Assembly (NCBI GenBank): GCA_964023205.1
Contig: OZ026851.1
Coordinates: 8,535,637 to 8,599,636 of the forward strand
Source of the DNA: Lutraria lutraria
Lineage: Eukaryota > Mollusca > Bivalvia > Venerida > Mactridae
Reading direction: 5' to 3'
Length of the DNA: 64,000 bases
Position numbers and translations under genes: made by a program. Below, piece by piece: positions 25,303-37,300 of the stretch. The notes below the pieces were generated by a model. The model was not told the DNA's origin, ran no database searches, and saw nothing but the letters and a program-made list of their open reading frames with translations. How positions within the stretch are numbered: the first letter of the stretch is position 1; each line of letters starts with the position of its first letter.

Positions 25303-25917
25303 TGAGAAAATGCCCATTGATAAGATGTTGCATACTTTAAGAGACAGAAGGGTATCCGTGGTCGTGTGGTTTTGGTCTTGGATACATAAAACCAATATCC
25401 CCTTATCACACTTGCTCGTGGAAGATTGTGTGGTTCTAGCCAAGCATACAACCGGGATATTCCACCACATCAAAGCTGGTAAAGTTGGCTGTTGGTGGGA
25501 TAATACAAAATATCTAAGAGCTATGGAATAAAGCGGTTTCTTAAAAAGGAATTTCCAGATGTCCTGGTGGTAGGAACACATTGTAGATATCTTGTATCGT
25601 TTCTTTTTGCACTCCATTCATGCCCCAAAGACATACTGGACAGAGCAGGAGTTCAACTAATTATTAATAACTTAAATAATATTCCTTTCCTTAAAGAACA
25701 TGTAGGTAATACTGGAACGCCGTACGTTACTAAAGTGCTAGAAAACGACGATGTTAAGACCGTTTATATACCTAATGTCCAATATCATTACCTTAGAATG
25801 GAGCTGACACATTTTGGAAACGTTTATAGATCTACCCATTTACAAAGGAACTTTGTGCTTTTTAATTGGGATATTCCAGGTAACACAAATGTGGTTTTAA
25901 ATTATTTTTTCTGTTAA
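25303..25917 (+). pseudogene. Unidentified broken coding sequence (two adjacent frames)
   Basis: Two neighbouring plus-strand frames, 25310-25531 and about 25537-25917, look protein-like. The first ends with GCWWDNTKYLRAME and the second begins around YGIKRFLKKEFPDVLVVGTH, as if one reading continued across a frameshift near 25525-25535. Composition is balanced and not repeat-derived. It starts just right of the hAT element's target duplication. I do not recognise the family. It may be an old gene fragment, a retrocopy or a transposon piece; a possible splice donor lies near 25879. Confidence 0.3.
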
Positions 25918-26222
25918 ACGTTCGACAAAGTTGCATTGTTTTAAGCGTGCATACATCACAATATTGTACATATCCTTGTTCAGTGTTTTGCCTGAATGAA
26001 AATCGATTTAAATTTGTTGCTTAGTGTAAGTTGATTGCCGTTCTAGAGGTTGGACTTGTTGATAACAACAGAGGTGCAATGTTGATGTTTCATCTGACCT
26101 TTGTAACAGCTTATTATGTCCCTGAGTGACAGCAAGCGAAGTAGTAAGTGCTGCCATACTTATCACTGTGTCAGCTGCGTGCATTGTTTACAATTGCAGT
26201 CATATGTGTTTATGTGTTCCTA

Positions 26223-29200
26223 TCAGCTAACCAGTGTTATTGTTGGTTCATTTTTTGGTTCAAATATTTTACACATAAGAAGAAAAACTCCACCAAGAAC
26301 AAACTCGGATCCTGACACTATGAAGGATATATTGTAATTACCCGTGTAGTCAAATAGCAGACCTGAAAATAGTAATACAGATTTTAAAACATCAGATCGG
26401 GCTTTTAATTCCATCCGCAGATTTAAGACTAGAAATGTGTCCGGGTGTCTTTTATTTAATTCTCTATAGCAACAAGCTCTCAATAACAACATAATTTTGC
26501 TACTCCCGAAGGATGTTGCTTTGGAGTGGTTGCACTGTAATACTAATTTACTATCTTTTCAAATTAAAAATAGAAACGGCACTAATACAAATCAAAGATG
26601 ACACTTTACTACGTCTACATACAGATATAAAGCCGAAGTAACCCATCAGAGACTTCTAAAAGGTTTGACAATAACTTCAATGAATGCGCAATGTATAGGT
26701 TTTGGTACGTGACGGTGCAGATTGGAGACAATAGTGGTGTATTAAATTCAATGTAACAACTTATACAAACCTCCAACAGGTGTCGATATGAATCCAGACA
26801 CACCAACAGAAAACATCACGAGTCCAAAAGATTTAGCAATCATTTTGTCTCCAAACATGTCTGCCAGTACAACGCCATATAAAGTTATATAACCACCTGA
26901 AGTCAAACAACAAATAGAAAATAATTGTACTATCGTCATTTGAAAAAAACACATAATTATACATTTTAATAGAACGAATGAGATAAGAAAAGAACTGTGA
27001 GAATCAAATGCGTGGGCGGACGAACGAACTACAGATAAAATTAATTAATCGAGCAAAAAAGTGCTACCCGCACTACCCACTTGTGACGTCAAAAGCCACG
27101 TGGGCTTATATATCCACAATACTAACCAATGAAGAAACCAAATATGCACGTGTATATCATCTTGGTCACGAATGTTGACAACAGGGGAGAGAACCCAGTG
27201 ACAATCCCGGATAAAACCAAGAGGACTTCACACAAAATCATTCTGTTGACAAAAGGTCGATCACCCAACCAACCAACAATTATTCTACTCACTGTATTAC
27301 TTATACCTGAAAGTTTAAATGAGCCAATATTAGTAATTAAATGAGCGTTTCAAGATGGTCAAGACATTGGAAACGTTTATAGATAAATGTGATAGATGAT
27401 AACGTAACAAATAATTGTAAAACAACCCTTAAAGCGGCTTTGACCAGGGTAAACTTACTTCAGTTAAAAACTTGTTGTATATTTAATACAATGTCATGTC
27501 ATTGTTCAAGATCCCGGAATATCCATGTTATATTTGGTTTCCGTACAAAGAACATACAAAACTCAATCAAAACATCTGCGCATATTTGATTTCCTAGAGT
27601 AACAAGATCGAATGTATTTTGAAAAGGAATTTATCGATACATCCAAAGTCAGGATTAGTATTTAAAAAGAACCATTATTTGAAATCCATTCACGAACAAT
27701 ATGGTGGCGATAAGCAATAAAAGGGAGATAACTCATGTCGTTTAACCAATATAATAATTACCTATTGATGACGTCAGCCATGACGCTTCTTGTTTGGTCA
27801 TCCCGCTCTCCATGCCTTGGTCAGGCAACAGATTTATAGGAATTGTAAAGGCGAGATTGATCATAAATGTAGACAAAAGAAACAGAAAACATCTTTTGTC
27901 AGTCAACAATTTCAAATCGAACATTGATTTACAAATGTCTTTCAAAACGAACTTTTTCGACTTAGATTCCGCTGTGTTGTCTATACATTCACTGTCATGT
28001 ATTCGATGTTGCTCCTGCTCATCTTTAGAATCTATCTCTAACATTTCATGCGTTTCCTTTGAGTCATCTTCGATACGGTCAATTGTGTTTTCTTGCGACG
28101 GTACGGCCGATTCTGTATGGAGTGGCGGAACAGTTTTTACAAGAAATAGTCCAAAAACAGCACCTTGTAACACAATACCTGCCTCTAGTAAAATAGTTCC
28201 TCTCCATCCGTACTCGTCAATAAAGTATCTTGTTAATAGATTAAATACGAACATACCAGCTCCTGAAAATACACCACAACTGCTAGTACAAAATGTTTGT
28301 AATTTGAATTTGATAAATCAAAGTACTGAAAGTACTCATAGAAACTGACCTTACATAAACTTGCAACATGGAACGGGAACTAGTTTTACCATTGCATGAT
28401 GGATGTAGAAAAACGTTGTACTTTGGTCCGCATCAAAATTCATGCGCGCCGAGCGAGTGAAGGCTATGGAAATCTGAACTATGCTTCAGTTTGAAAAAAA
28501 AATGGTTGTGGAAGTTAAGACTTTATACAGTTCTACATACGGTGTATATTTTATTTGGTAATTGCTCTTGGAAACAAAGTTAATTTGGGCGCTATGTGGT
28601 TAAGCCTTATTGCACGTAAAATGACAAGCATGTTTTTTATCTCACCTGACCCACAAACCACTATACCAGTGGCAAAAGCTCGTTGTTCTTTGAAGTTATT
28701 TAACACACAAACATTTGCTGGTATATACATCAATCCCAATCCAAAACCTGAAAATAGATAACTAATATAAGGTTTGGCGAATGCAGGATCTCTGACTAGC
28801 GACTAGCCCCTCACAGCTGCGAAATCTAACTCCATCCAGGTTCATTGGTGCAGAAATGCTTACATGTAGTAACATGTAGGAAAGACACAAAATGAGGACG
28901 ATTTCCCCACTGCACTATTAATCTTACCTCTCTAGAGCAACTACTCACAAGGAATGTCGCTTTGGAGAGGTTGCACTGAATGAGTAGCAATAAGCCTGGT
29001 AAATACAATTCATATCAAAATGTACCCAATTTATCGAAACTACAATGTAGACTTTTAAAAATATTTTTCAAAGCGAATGTATGAAGAGGCGGTCATGTGA
29101 TTATAAGTAGGAAATTTCGCTTCTAAAAATGATATCTCACCACCGAGGAATCCATACGTTATCCACAAGTGGTAAACATTAGTAGCCAGTATACTTAGAA

Positions 29201-30862
29201 TAAATCCTGCGCAGCTTAATACAGACCCAGTAAAAACAACGACACGACAGCCATATAAATCTGACAGTGCACCCGCAAGTGGTCCTGGAATGAAATGAAA
29301 AATGAAAGAGGATTGTGATGACGTAGGAGAGATGGACTTGAAAGAACATTCAGAAGAATCAGGAAAAGAAGATGACATAACTACAGAAGTGAATGATACA
29401 TAGACGGTGCTGACACACTTGGCATCAGAACTGGATGGATGGTCAAGTTTGTAAACGTCATATGCCCCACTAGTGACTTGGGTAAACTTAATAATTAACT
29501 TAGTATTTTTTATAAAGGTATTATGTAAGTATTAAGAAGGTTTCAAGTAAGTATGACGCCAAAAGAGCTCACATGCATCTGGGACTTCAAAACATTTAGT
29601 GTAAATTAAATGAGAAACTTGCATAATACAAGCGTCAAGCAATGAAAAAAAAGCCGATGCTTTCGGCAATATGCAGCACTTGCTCAGTTAAATTCACGAA
29701 TTGTCATATTTTCTGACTCGCTTGTTTGTGCTTTTTGGACTGTGTTGTTGATTTGGCACTCGGTACATCATTGGTGAGTTTGTGCTATTATATTTATATA
29801 ATTCTTTGGTTCAATGTAGGTGTGTCACGGTATGTTGGTGTTAGCCAATATTTGGTGGTTTTGCGGGACGCTTCTTTGGAAGCCAGTTAGATAGTGCATT
29901 ACCAACGAGATGCATAACTCCACCAGCTATGGAAACGATGACGCCAGTAGATGCTCTCCCTTGATGGAACTGTTCTACAATCTCAACCAACATAATTCCA
30001 AACGCAAAAACCAAACCATCGGTAACAAATGTCACACAAAATCCTGCGACTACAACTAACCAGCCGTAATTTACATCACGAGATGAAGGTCTTCAGATAT
30101 GGAACGAGAATAATTTGGTTTTATATACAATAAATAAACAGTAAAGTCTAGTTCCCTGTCTACCATTCCTCCGATTATTAGTAAACAGACCAGTCTGGTT
30201 CCCTGCCTAACATTCCTCCGATTATCAGTAAACAAACCAGACTGGCTCCCTGCCTACCATTCCTTCGATTATTAGTAAACAGGCCAGTCTGGTTCCCTGC
30301 CTACCATTTTTTCGATTATTAGTACACAAACCAGAATGTGTTGCGATCATTTCAAAATGGCCAACAAAATCAATTTTCACAAATGGGAGATTGCCTCTCC
30401 AAAGCAAGACTTGTTGGAAAAAGCAAAGCAAAAGTATGTTGCTGATGAGAGGTTGTTGCTCTAGAGAGTTTAAATTCATAGTTAAATCGTACAGTTGGGT
30501 CAACTCATGCTGTTGTTGATGGGATTTTGTTGCTAAAGAGAGGGCCGCTCTGGAGAGGCTATACTGATGTATGCAGTTTTATAACGTAAATTCATGAATT
30601 TTAGATCTACAATATAACTGCGGCTTATAGAATAACACTAATAACAAATCTCAGTCGTGGGCCGTTTTAATGAAAAATGTATAACTAGAACAGGCTGGTG
30701 ATGAGCATACAAACTTTCTATCTCTAGCATCTGGTGAAACTAAACCGACTCTGATAGTAACTTGTGTGCATTTTAAGACGCCAAACATCATCTGAACATT
30801 AAGTTATTCATGTTAATAAATATAATAAGGTTTAAATATAAGTACCTAGTTTTAGACGACAT
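26223..30862 (-). CDS. Monocarboxylate transporter-like protein (SLC16/MFS), paralogue 1, complete, 465 aa
   Basis: Coding exons in transcript order: 30862-30846, 30090-29903, 29284-29141, 28747-28646, 28262-27762, 27306-27127, 26896-26771, 26362-26223. Phases join throughout to 1398 nt including TGA. After a short polar N-terminus, NYGWLVVVAGF opens helix 1, the SLC16 signature region. GPLAGALSDLYGCR is the MFS helix 2-3 loop motif. VLNNFKEQRAFATGIVVCGSG corresponds to the helix 5 SLC16 motif. Exon 5 carries the charged cytoplasmic loop between helices 6 and 7 (acidic, with a KSKKF end). SNTVSRIIVGWLGDR is the helix 8 motif with its conserved Arg and Asp. Twelve membrane helices are expected. 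The substrate cannot be inferred; the helix 8 motif resembles orphan members (MCT9/12/13/14 type) more than MCT1-4. It is a tandem paralogue of 34327-41375 with the same intron positions. Confidence 0.9.
26460..26537. mobile_element. Fragment of CAGT-type family 2 MITE
   Basis: Carries the internal and terminal words of the family (AAGGATGTTGCTTTGGAGTG, TTGCACTG) followed by TA at 26538-26539. It is about 100 bp from the last exon of MCT paralogue 1, in its last intron. Confidence 0.55.
28312..28500. repeat. Dispersed repeat shared with 7984-8155
   Basis: Second copy of the intronic repeat described at 7984-8155, with TTGTACTTTGGTCCGCAT and TTCATGCGCGCCGAGC. It lies in the intron between exons 4 and 5 of MCT paralogue 1. 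Confidence 0.6.
28910..28978. mobile_element. Fragment of CAGT-type family 2 MITE
   Basis: TACCTCTCTAGAGCAACTAC through CTTTGGAGAGGTTGCACTG matches one end of the family, in inverted orientation relative to 6944-7119. It lies in an intron of MCT paralogue 1. Confidence 0.5.
30145..30335. repeat. 47-bp minisatellite, about four copies
   Basis: GGTTCCCTGCCTACCATTCC recurs at a 47-bp spacing (30151, 30198, 30245, 30292), each followed by CGATTATTAGTAAACA. It lies in intron 1 of MCT paralogue 1. Confidence 0.8.
30392..30565. mobile_element. CAGT-type family 2 MITE copy
   Basis: Contains CCTCTCCAAAGCAAGACTTG, GAGAGGTTGTTGCTCTAGAG and the end GGAGAGGCTATACTG, in the order of the 6944-7119 element. 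It lies in intron 1 of MCT paralogue 1. Confidence 0.6.
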
Positions 30863-30917
30863 ATCCGATCACTGACTGGTACCCGCTACGTATGATGCTT
30901 CAGTATCTAGGCTGATT
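30863..30917 (-). other. 5' UTR part of MCT paralogue 1 start exon
   Basis: A 3' splice site (GTATGTTTCAG on the minus strand) places the exon start at 30917. The leader has no ATG before the start at 30862, so the 17-nt coding part begins at the first AUG of this exon. Confidence 0.5.
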
Positions 30918-31014
30918 CTGAAACATACAAGATACATGTGTACATATTAGTATGACATATCTTGTCATTCAAATGTGATCATTAAGTAAGTCACATAAAT
31001 TATATCTGATGAAA

Positions 31015-31166
31015 GTTGTGAAAAAGGCCATCCTTGGGAAAGACATAATGTGGCTTTGATTGACTGGTGGCCTTTATTCGGAGGTCATATTATACTTAAT
31101 AATCAATGACATTATTTTAAAGAGTGACCTTTAATCGGAGGTGGGCGCTTATACAAGTTTGAATAT
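31015..31166. mobile_element. CAGT-type family 1 MITE copy
   Basis: GGTGGCCTTTATTCGGAGGT followed by CCTTTAATCGGAGGTGGGCG and a CAAGTTTGA end place this in family 1, in the orientation of 17721-17884. It lies just upstream of MCT paralogue 1. Confidence 0.55.
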
Positions 31167-32960
31167 ATGCGTTTGAAAGAAAACATACCTTTCAATTGGT
31201 CAATCAAGCATTCTCCGAACATGTCCATCAATTGATCACTTTAAACAAATTCTAACACAAATTCATATTACATGAGACTAATTTGATCTCATAGCAAAAA
31301 AACAAAATAAAGAATATAACGTAATATTCTATGTATATTGTACTCCAAACTGTACTCAATTATGCATTTAAATTACGCAATCATTTTAATTACATTTTTA
31401 CTCTGATTAAAAATCAAATCTAAATTAATTGTTTCACGAACGTGTTAATCTGATAAGATTTATTATTCTATTAGTGTATTTGGTTAAACTGATAGTTTAA
31501 ATTGTATTTACATTGATAAACACATTTTGATACAGTCAAAGTAGGTTTGGAGAAATTAAAAGGTTTTAACAATTTGATTAGTCGAAGGTCTTTGACGATG
31601 ATACGTATGCATTACGTTGCAGTTCATCGTCAAAGCCACATGTTCTTTAAAAGCTAACAGGTAAATGACTCAATCTGAGTCGCGTTCGTTTTCCTATTTA
31701 ATGCACAAATTTCCGTAAAATTTGTGTACAGTTCGATGAATCATAGCATAATCTATCAAAATTTACCTTCAACAGACGAAAGTTATCGAATATTTGCCGA
31801 TGTTTCAGACTACCCTTAAAGTTTCCTCGTTAATGCTTTGGATTAAGCCCGTAGCGTTCCGGAAAGCATGTGAACTGATCTGATTCAATAGACGCATGAA
31901 CAAGCGTCTTAAGCTGTTGATTTCGAAAGAGGAGAATTCCATAACTAAAGCGATCAACAAGACGAAATACAAAAGACCAATCTAGTTATGGGACCCAGAA
32001 CTAAATTTGATTTGTCTGCAGAACATGTATGATCATGTACATGCGCAGCATGCGTACTTTTCAGTATTTGCTTGCCAACTGCCAGGCGCCCTGACTTTTG
32101 TTCATTTTTATTTTACTGTTGCTTTATCACCCTTCACGTGATTTCTCACCAAGCACGCGTCAAAATTAAGATACGTAAAAACTATAAATACATTAATGAT
32201 ATAAATGACTAATTCACTGTGGAGTAGAAATACCGTGACGGTATCACAATATTGACATAAAATTACAAAATATTGATTTACCTTATACGTCGTCTTTTAC
32301 AATGAAGATCAATCGTCGCATCCTTGAGATTTTTAACACCACGTGACCGGAAATCAGATTTCTGTAGTGGCCACTATGTACGCTTGTTGGAGTTTTAACC
32401 GATAAATTCCTGCTTATTCTTTATTCAAATGTTAACAGTGTTTGGGATGATCCGAACAACCACATTATGTACAAACAACCGAGATAAGACGAACTTTAGT
32501 GTGTTAAAATATATACACGTGTGTATTTGTGTAGTCACTGTATTTTAAATGTTAAACATCAGTGACAATATAGTGTCCCTGTATACATATAATGAATAAT
32601 ATATATTTACAATTTCTTCACGCGAAATTACGTTATTTTTCCAGATATCATACCACAAAACATTTTTGAATGCATTGACATATACACAAGGTTCATGATA
32701 AACCCCCACTAACCATTAAACTGATAATTATTCAAGGCAGTGACCTCCCTTTTTAAAAGTACGTTATTTCACATAACTAAAATCACGTAATACTATGCGG
32801 AACAGTCCGGGTTAATGCTTTAAAAATGACCTATGCCGTAAATCGAGACAAAAGTTACTTTTACGAAATGTATTTTGGATATGACATTTTTAATATCGAT
32901 ATTTTGAATATTGAATTAGTCCCTACATAAACCATGTACTTGATATACATGTACCGGAAC
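31167..32960. other. Intergenic DNA between the two MCT paralogues, no recognised content
   Basis: AT-rich DNA upstream of MCT paralogue 1, presumably holding its promoter. I saw no TATA box in a convincing position and no other gene. Confidence 0.35.
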
Positions 32961-32967
32961 CAATATG

Positions 32968-33265
32968 AGTGGATCGGTGGTTTAATGGTTAATACTCGGG
33001 ACTAATAATTTGAGGGCCGTGGGTTTGAATCTCGGCTGCGTCTTCCGATATTTCAGTGACGCTTTTCACCGAGTCTAGTGCTATGTCTAGATGATTACAG
33101 GCAATCAAGTGATGTGTGTATCGGTGCCTTACATCGGATGCCGATAATGAATCGGGAGAAACAATTCGAAATAAGAGAAAGGATTAAAAGGCCCAGTTCT
33201 TTCCCCTTTCTCTCAGCTCTAAAATAACAATAGCTGTCGAAATTGGAATGGAGCGGTAAACAACT
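32968..33265 (+). repeat. tRNA-derived SINE
   Basis: The head has a tRNA-like internal promoter: TGGTTTAATGGTTAATACTC (box A-like) and, 45 nt later, GGGTTTGAATCTCGG (box B-like). The body ends with GTGCCTTACATCGGATGCCG, CAATTCGAAATAAGAG and TAGCTGTCGAAATTGG followed by a GCGGTAAACAAC tail. The tail is shared with 3230-3450 and 47640-47735. Confidence 0.65.
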
Positions 33266-33481
33266 AATAACAGTACATGCCAATATTCGAAACACATAAA
33301 TAACAATCCAAGTTTTCAATAATGTTCTACAGACAATTATGGTATACATTGAACTTTATTTATCATCATTTAAACAGTCACTCCAGGGTTTTCCCACATT
33401 TGATAATATTGATAATATCATAGTTACCATAGCATTTAGACGTTGACATGATTTTATTATAAAAGAAAACAAAACAGTTTC

Positions 33482-33965
33482 ATAATACCCATATCTAACA
33501 ACTGTAGACATAATACGCATATCTAATAACTGTAGACATAATACGCATATCTAATAACTGTAGACATAATACCCATATCTAATAACTGTAGACATAATAC
33601 CCATATCTAATAACTGTAGACATAATACCCATATCTAACAACTGTAGACATAATACGCATATCTAATAACTGTAGACATAATACCCATATCAAACAACTG
33701 TAGACATAATACCCATATCTAATAACTGTAGACATAATACCCATATCTAATAACTGTAGACATAATACCCATATCTAATAACTGTAGACATAATACCCAT
33801 ATCTAATAACTGTAGACATAATACCCATATCTAATAACTGTAGACATAATACCCATATCTAATAACTGTAGACATAATACCCATATCTAATAACTGTAGA
33901 CATAATACCCATATCTAACAACTGTAGACATAATACCCATATCTAACAACTGTAGACATAATACG
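33482..33965. repeat. 28-bp minisatellite, about 17 copies
   Basis: Unit ATAATACCCATATCTAATAA followed by CTGTAGAC (28 bp). Variants (CGCAT for CCCAT, AACAA for AATAA) occur at scattered copies, so the array is homogeneous but not fully identical. It lies 3' of MCT paralogue 2. Confidence 0.95.
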
Positions 33966-34326
33966 AAAGTTCTCCTTCTTATCTAATGTAAAGATCCGGA
34001 TCTTAGAAATGTTGTAAAAATCTGAAATCCCTTTCAGATTGAATATGACATCAAGGACTTATATACATACATAATCCTTGATGACATGGATACCCATTAG
34101 TAAACATAATGGTAAGGGGAGGTAACCGTGTATGGGTTTTATCAACACTATCTTCATTAATTCAAATCTAATTCTTGTAAACATGTAGACTTTAGCCGTA
34201 CAGACACATTTGGAAACCACTTATCAATGTAGCTCCTACATCAAAATTCCTTGAATTCTTTGAAAACTGTGGAATCGTATTTTCTGCGGATTGAAGCAAA
34301 TCTTGAAGATCGACTGCATCATTACA

Positions 34327-37300
34327 TCATCTGTTTGCCTGTTGTCTTTGATTTTTTGGCTCAAATAATTTACACATAAGAAGAAAAACTCCACCAAGAA
34401 CAAACTCGGATCCTGACACTATGAATGAAATGTTGTAATTACCCGTGTAGTCAAATAGCAGACCTGAAAATTTACAAAACATAGATGATGTCATTTTCTC
34501 AAAGTCCAGCACGGTCAACTAACAGAAGTACTAGTACAAAAAAATGACAACATTTTTGGTCCCTATTAAATTGCCCTTCCAGGTATTGTCCATTCGCAAT
34601 GGAACATTTATCTTCATAGAATAGGAAGAAAAGGTACCAACTTGCACGAGCAAGCAAGGCAATATCACGAAACCACGTTAATATACACAGAGAATGAAAG
34701 ATATTGTCATTGTTCATGTTAACGAATATCGTAAAGAAACAAACATAAATTATGGTGACAGACACCCGTAATCAGTTAATCACGTGAGTGAACGTGGCTG
34801 AACGTTTCCACATTCGTGCCAAATAAGAATTTCTTAAATTCCTGACAAACCTCCGAGTGGTGTTGACGTAAACCCTGACAGTCCGACAGAAAACATGACA
34901 AGTCCAAAAGATTTTGCTATCATTTCGTCCCCAAACATGTCCGCCAGCACAACCGTGTATAGTGTCACATAACCACCTGGTAAGGAAAAATAGACAGTCG
35001 TTATTACACATTGAATAACTAATGCAGGTAAGCGTAATTTAGCAGATTTAATTGAAACTGAGTTCATTTAAAGTATTACAGTATTAGTACAGTATTAGTA
35101 TAGTATAAGTACAGTATTAGTACAGTATTAGTACAGTATTACAGTATAAGTACAGTATAAGTACAGTATTAGTAAAGTGTAAGTACGGTATTACAGTATT
35201 AGTACAGTATTAGTTGAGTATAAGTACGGTATTACAGTTTTAGTATTAGTACAGTGTAAGTACAGTATTACAGTATTAGTACAGTATTACAGTATACGTA
35301 CAGTATCACAGTATAAGTACAGTATTACAGTATTAGTACAGTATTAGTGCAGTATACGTACAGGATTAGTACAGTATTAGTACAGTATTACAGTATTACA
35401 GTATTAGTACAGTATTAGTAAAGTGTAAGTACAGTATTACAGTGTTAGTACAGTATTAGTACAGTATAAGTACAGTATTACAGTATAAGTACAGTATTAC
35501 AGTATAACTACAGTATTATAGTATTAGTACAGTATTAGTACAGTGTTAGTACAGTGTAAGTACAGTATTACAGTATTAGTACAGTATTAGTACAGTATAA
35601 GTACAGTATAAGTACAGTATTAGTACAGTATTACAGTATAAGTACAGTATTAGTACAGTATAAGTACAGTGTAAGTACAGTATAAGACAAATCAGTCATG
35701 GGCGTATATAGGTCAGCACCAGAGTCGTTTGGTTTCTTGATTTATTCTGACTTCGAGCATAATATTGGGGGAAACATGTTTGACATGTCCCCGTTACCAT
35801 ACTGACGGTTTTATGGCGTTGAGTAGCAGCATCATTGAAACGCCCCATAAATAACATTTTGATGAATAAACAGGATTTCACGGTTACATAGAATAAGAAA
35901 ACATTATTATCATGTCTAGTTTTAGACAATAGCAATTGTGGCTACGACGCTGCATTTGGAGGGGTTTTCACTTTTGTCGCCGTAACGTTTTGTTTTATTT
36001 AAAGTGTCATATCAGTGCTAATCACAGCATTTTAATAACTATTTTGTCTTTTAAATGATGTATTTTTTTATAATTTTTTAATTTGTCATTGCTTCACCCC
36101 CCCCCCCCCGTGGGACCCCTTCCCCCCATGGGACCCTCCCCATGGGACCCCCCCCCCCCCATTGGATCCCTCCCCCATGGGATCCCCATGGGCCCCCTCC
36201 CCCATGGGGCCCTTCCCCCCCATGGGACCCCCCATGGGACCCCTCTCCCCATGTGACCCCTTTCCCCATGGAATTTTACATCTGTGACAAATTCGTATGA
36301 TTCAACAAATTGTAGCTCACCAAACCTTGCTCTGAGCCTTATTGACTAATTTATAGACAATGTTTCTATGTTTTGTGGGTATATAGCTATGTTGTCGGAT
36401 TTGTTTTTGCATTTGGTTCTTTCTGGGAATCCGATTTTACTTTCTACGAAAACATAAGAGGAGAATGAAATTACGTTGGTCTAAAATATCATAATTGTAA
36501 CCTTTAAGAAACACAGAACGTAATACTAGGCCTCTTACCTATAAACACGCCGAACAAACACGTGTATATCATTTTGGTTTCGAATGTTGACAACAAAGGT
36601 GAGATACCAGTAGAAATTCCAGTTAACACCAACAAGACCTCACAGAGCACCATTCTGTTGATACATGATCTGTCCCCTAACCAACCAACAACAATTCTAC
36701 TCACTGTGTTAGTTATCCCTGGAAAATATAATTAACAAACTATGGACTGTCTAATTTAGAGTTATAGATACATCTTGAACTAGAAATGTGTCCGTAAGAC
36801 ACGAATGTTCCCATTGAGAGTTAAGTCAAAAAGGGGCCATAACTCCTGTGAACATGTTTGGTTTTTAATACAAATCGAACTTACACCTTCATGTAAAATA
36901 TGAAATCAATCAATGAAATATTTCTTGAGCTATCGCTCGGAAGCAAAAATTTGAACAGACGTTCTCATGAGACGTATGTTGTGGGATGATCCCTTTGATC
37001 TTTTCGGTGTTTTTAACCCCACAAGTCGCACCCCTAAAGTCGAAATTACCCCTACAAGTCCAGTTTGTACATAACCTCACGAGACCTAAATGTACCAACA
37101 CTAACCCCACAACCACCATCGGGTGCGTGCGAACCGACGGACGGACGGACTGGGGTATTTCGAATTGCGGGGCATAAAAAGGAAAACACTTGTTGATAAA
37201 TAAGACTGACATAAATACTTTAGGATATTAATGTACATTTTGTATTTGTCTAATTTAGAATAGTAGCGATCAGTCTTAGTTAGAAGTTTAACAGGAAATA

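Noticed and set aside
27794..28348. 184-codon plus-strand frame
   Set aside because: Antisense to exon 5 of MCT paralogue 1, whose splice sites and protein motifs are convincing.
36078..36269. Gly-rich minus-strand frame
   Set aside because: Composition artefact of the C-rich tract in an MCT intron.
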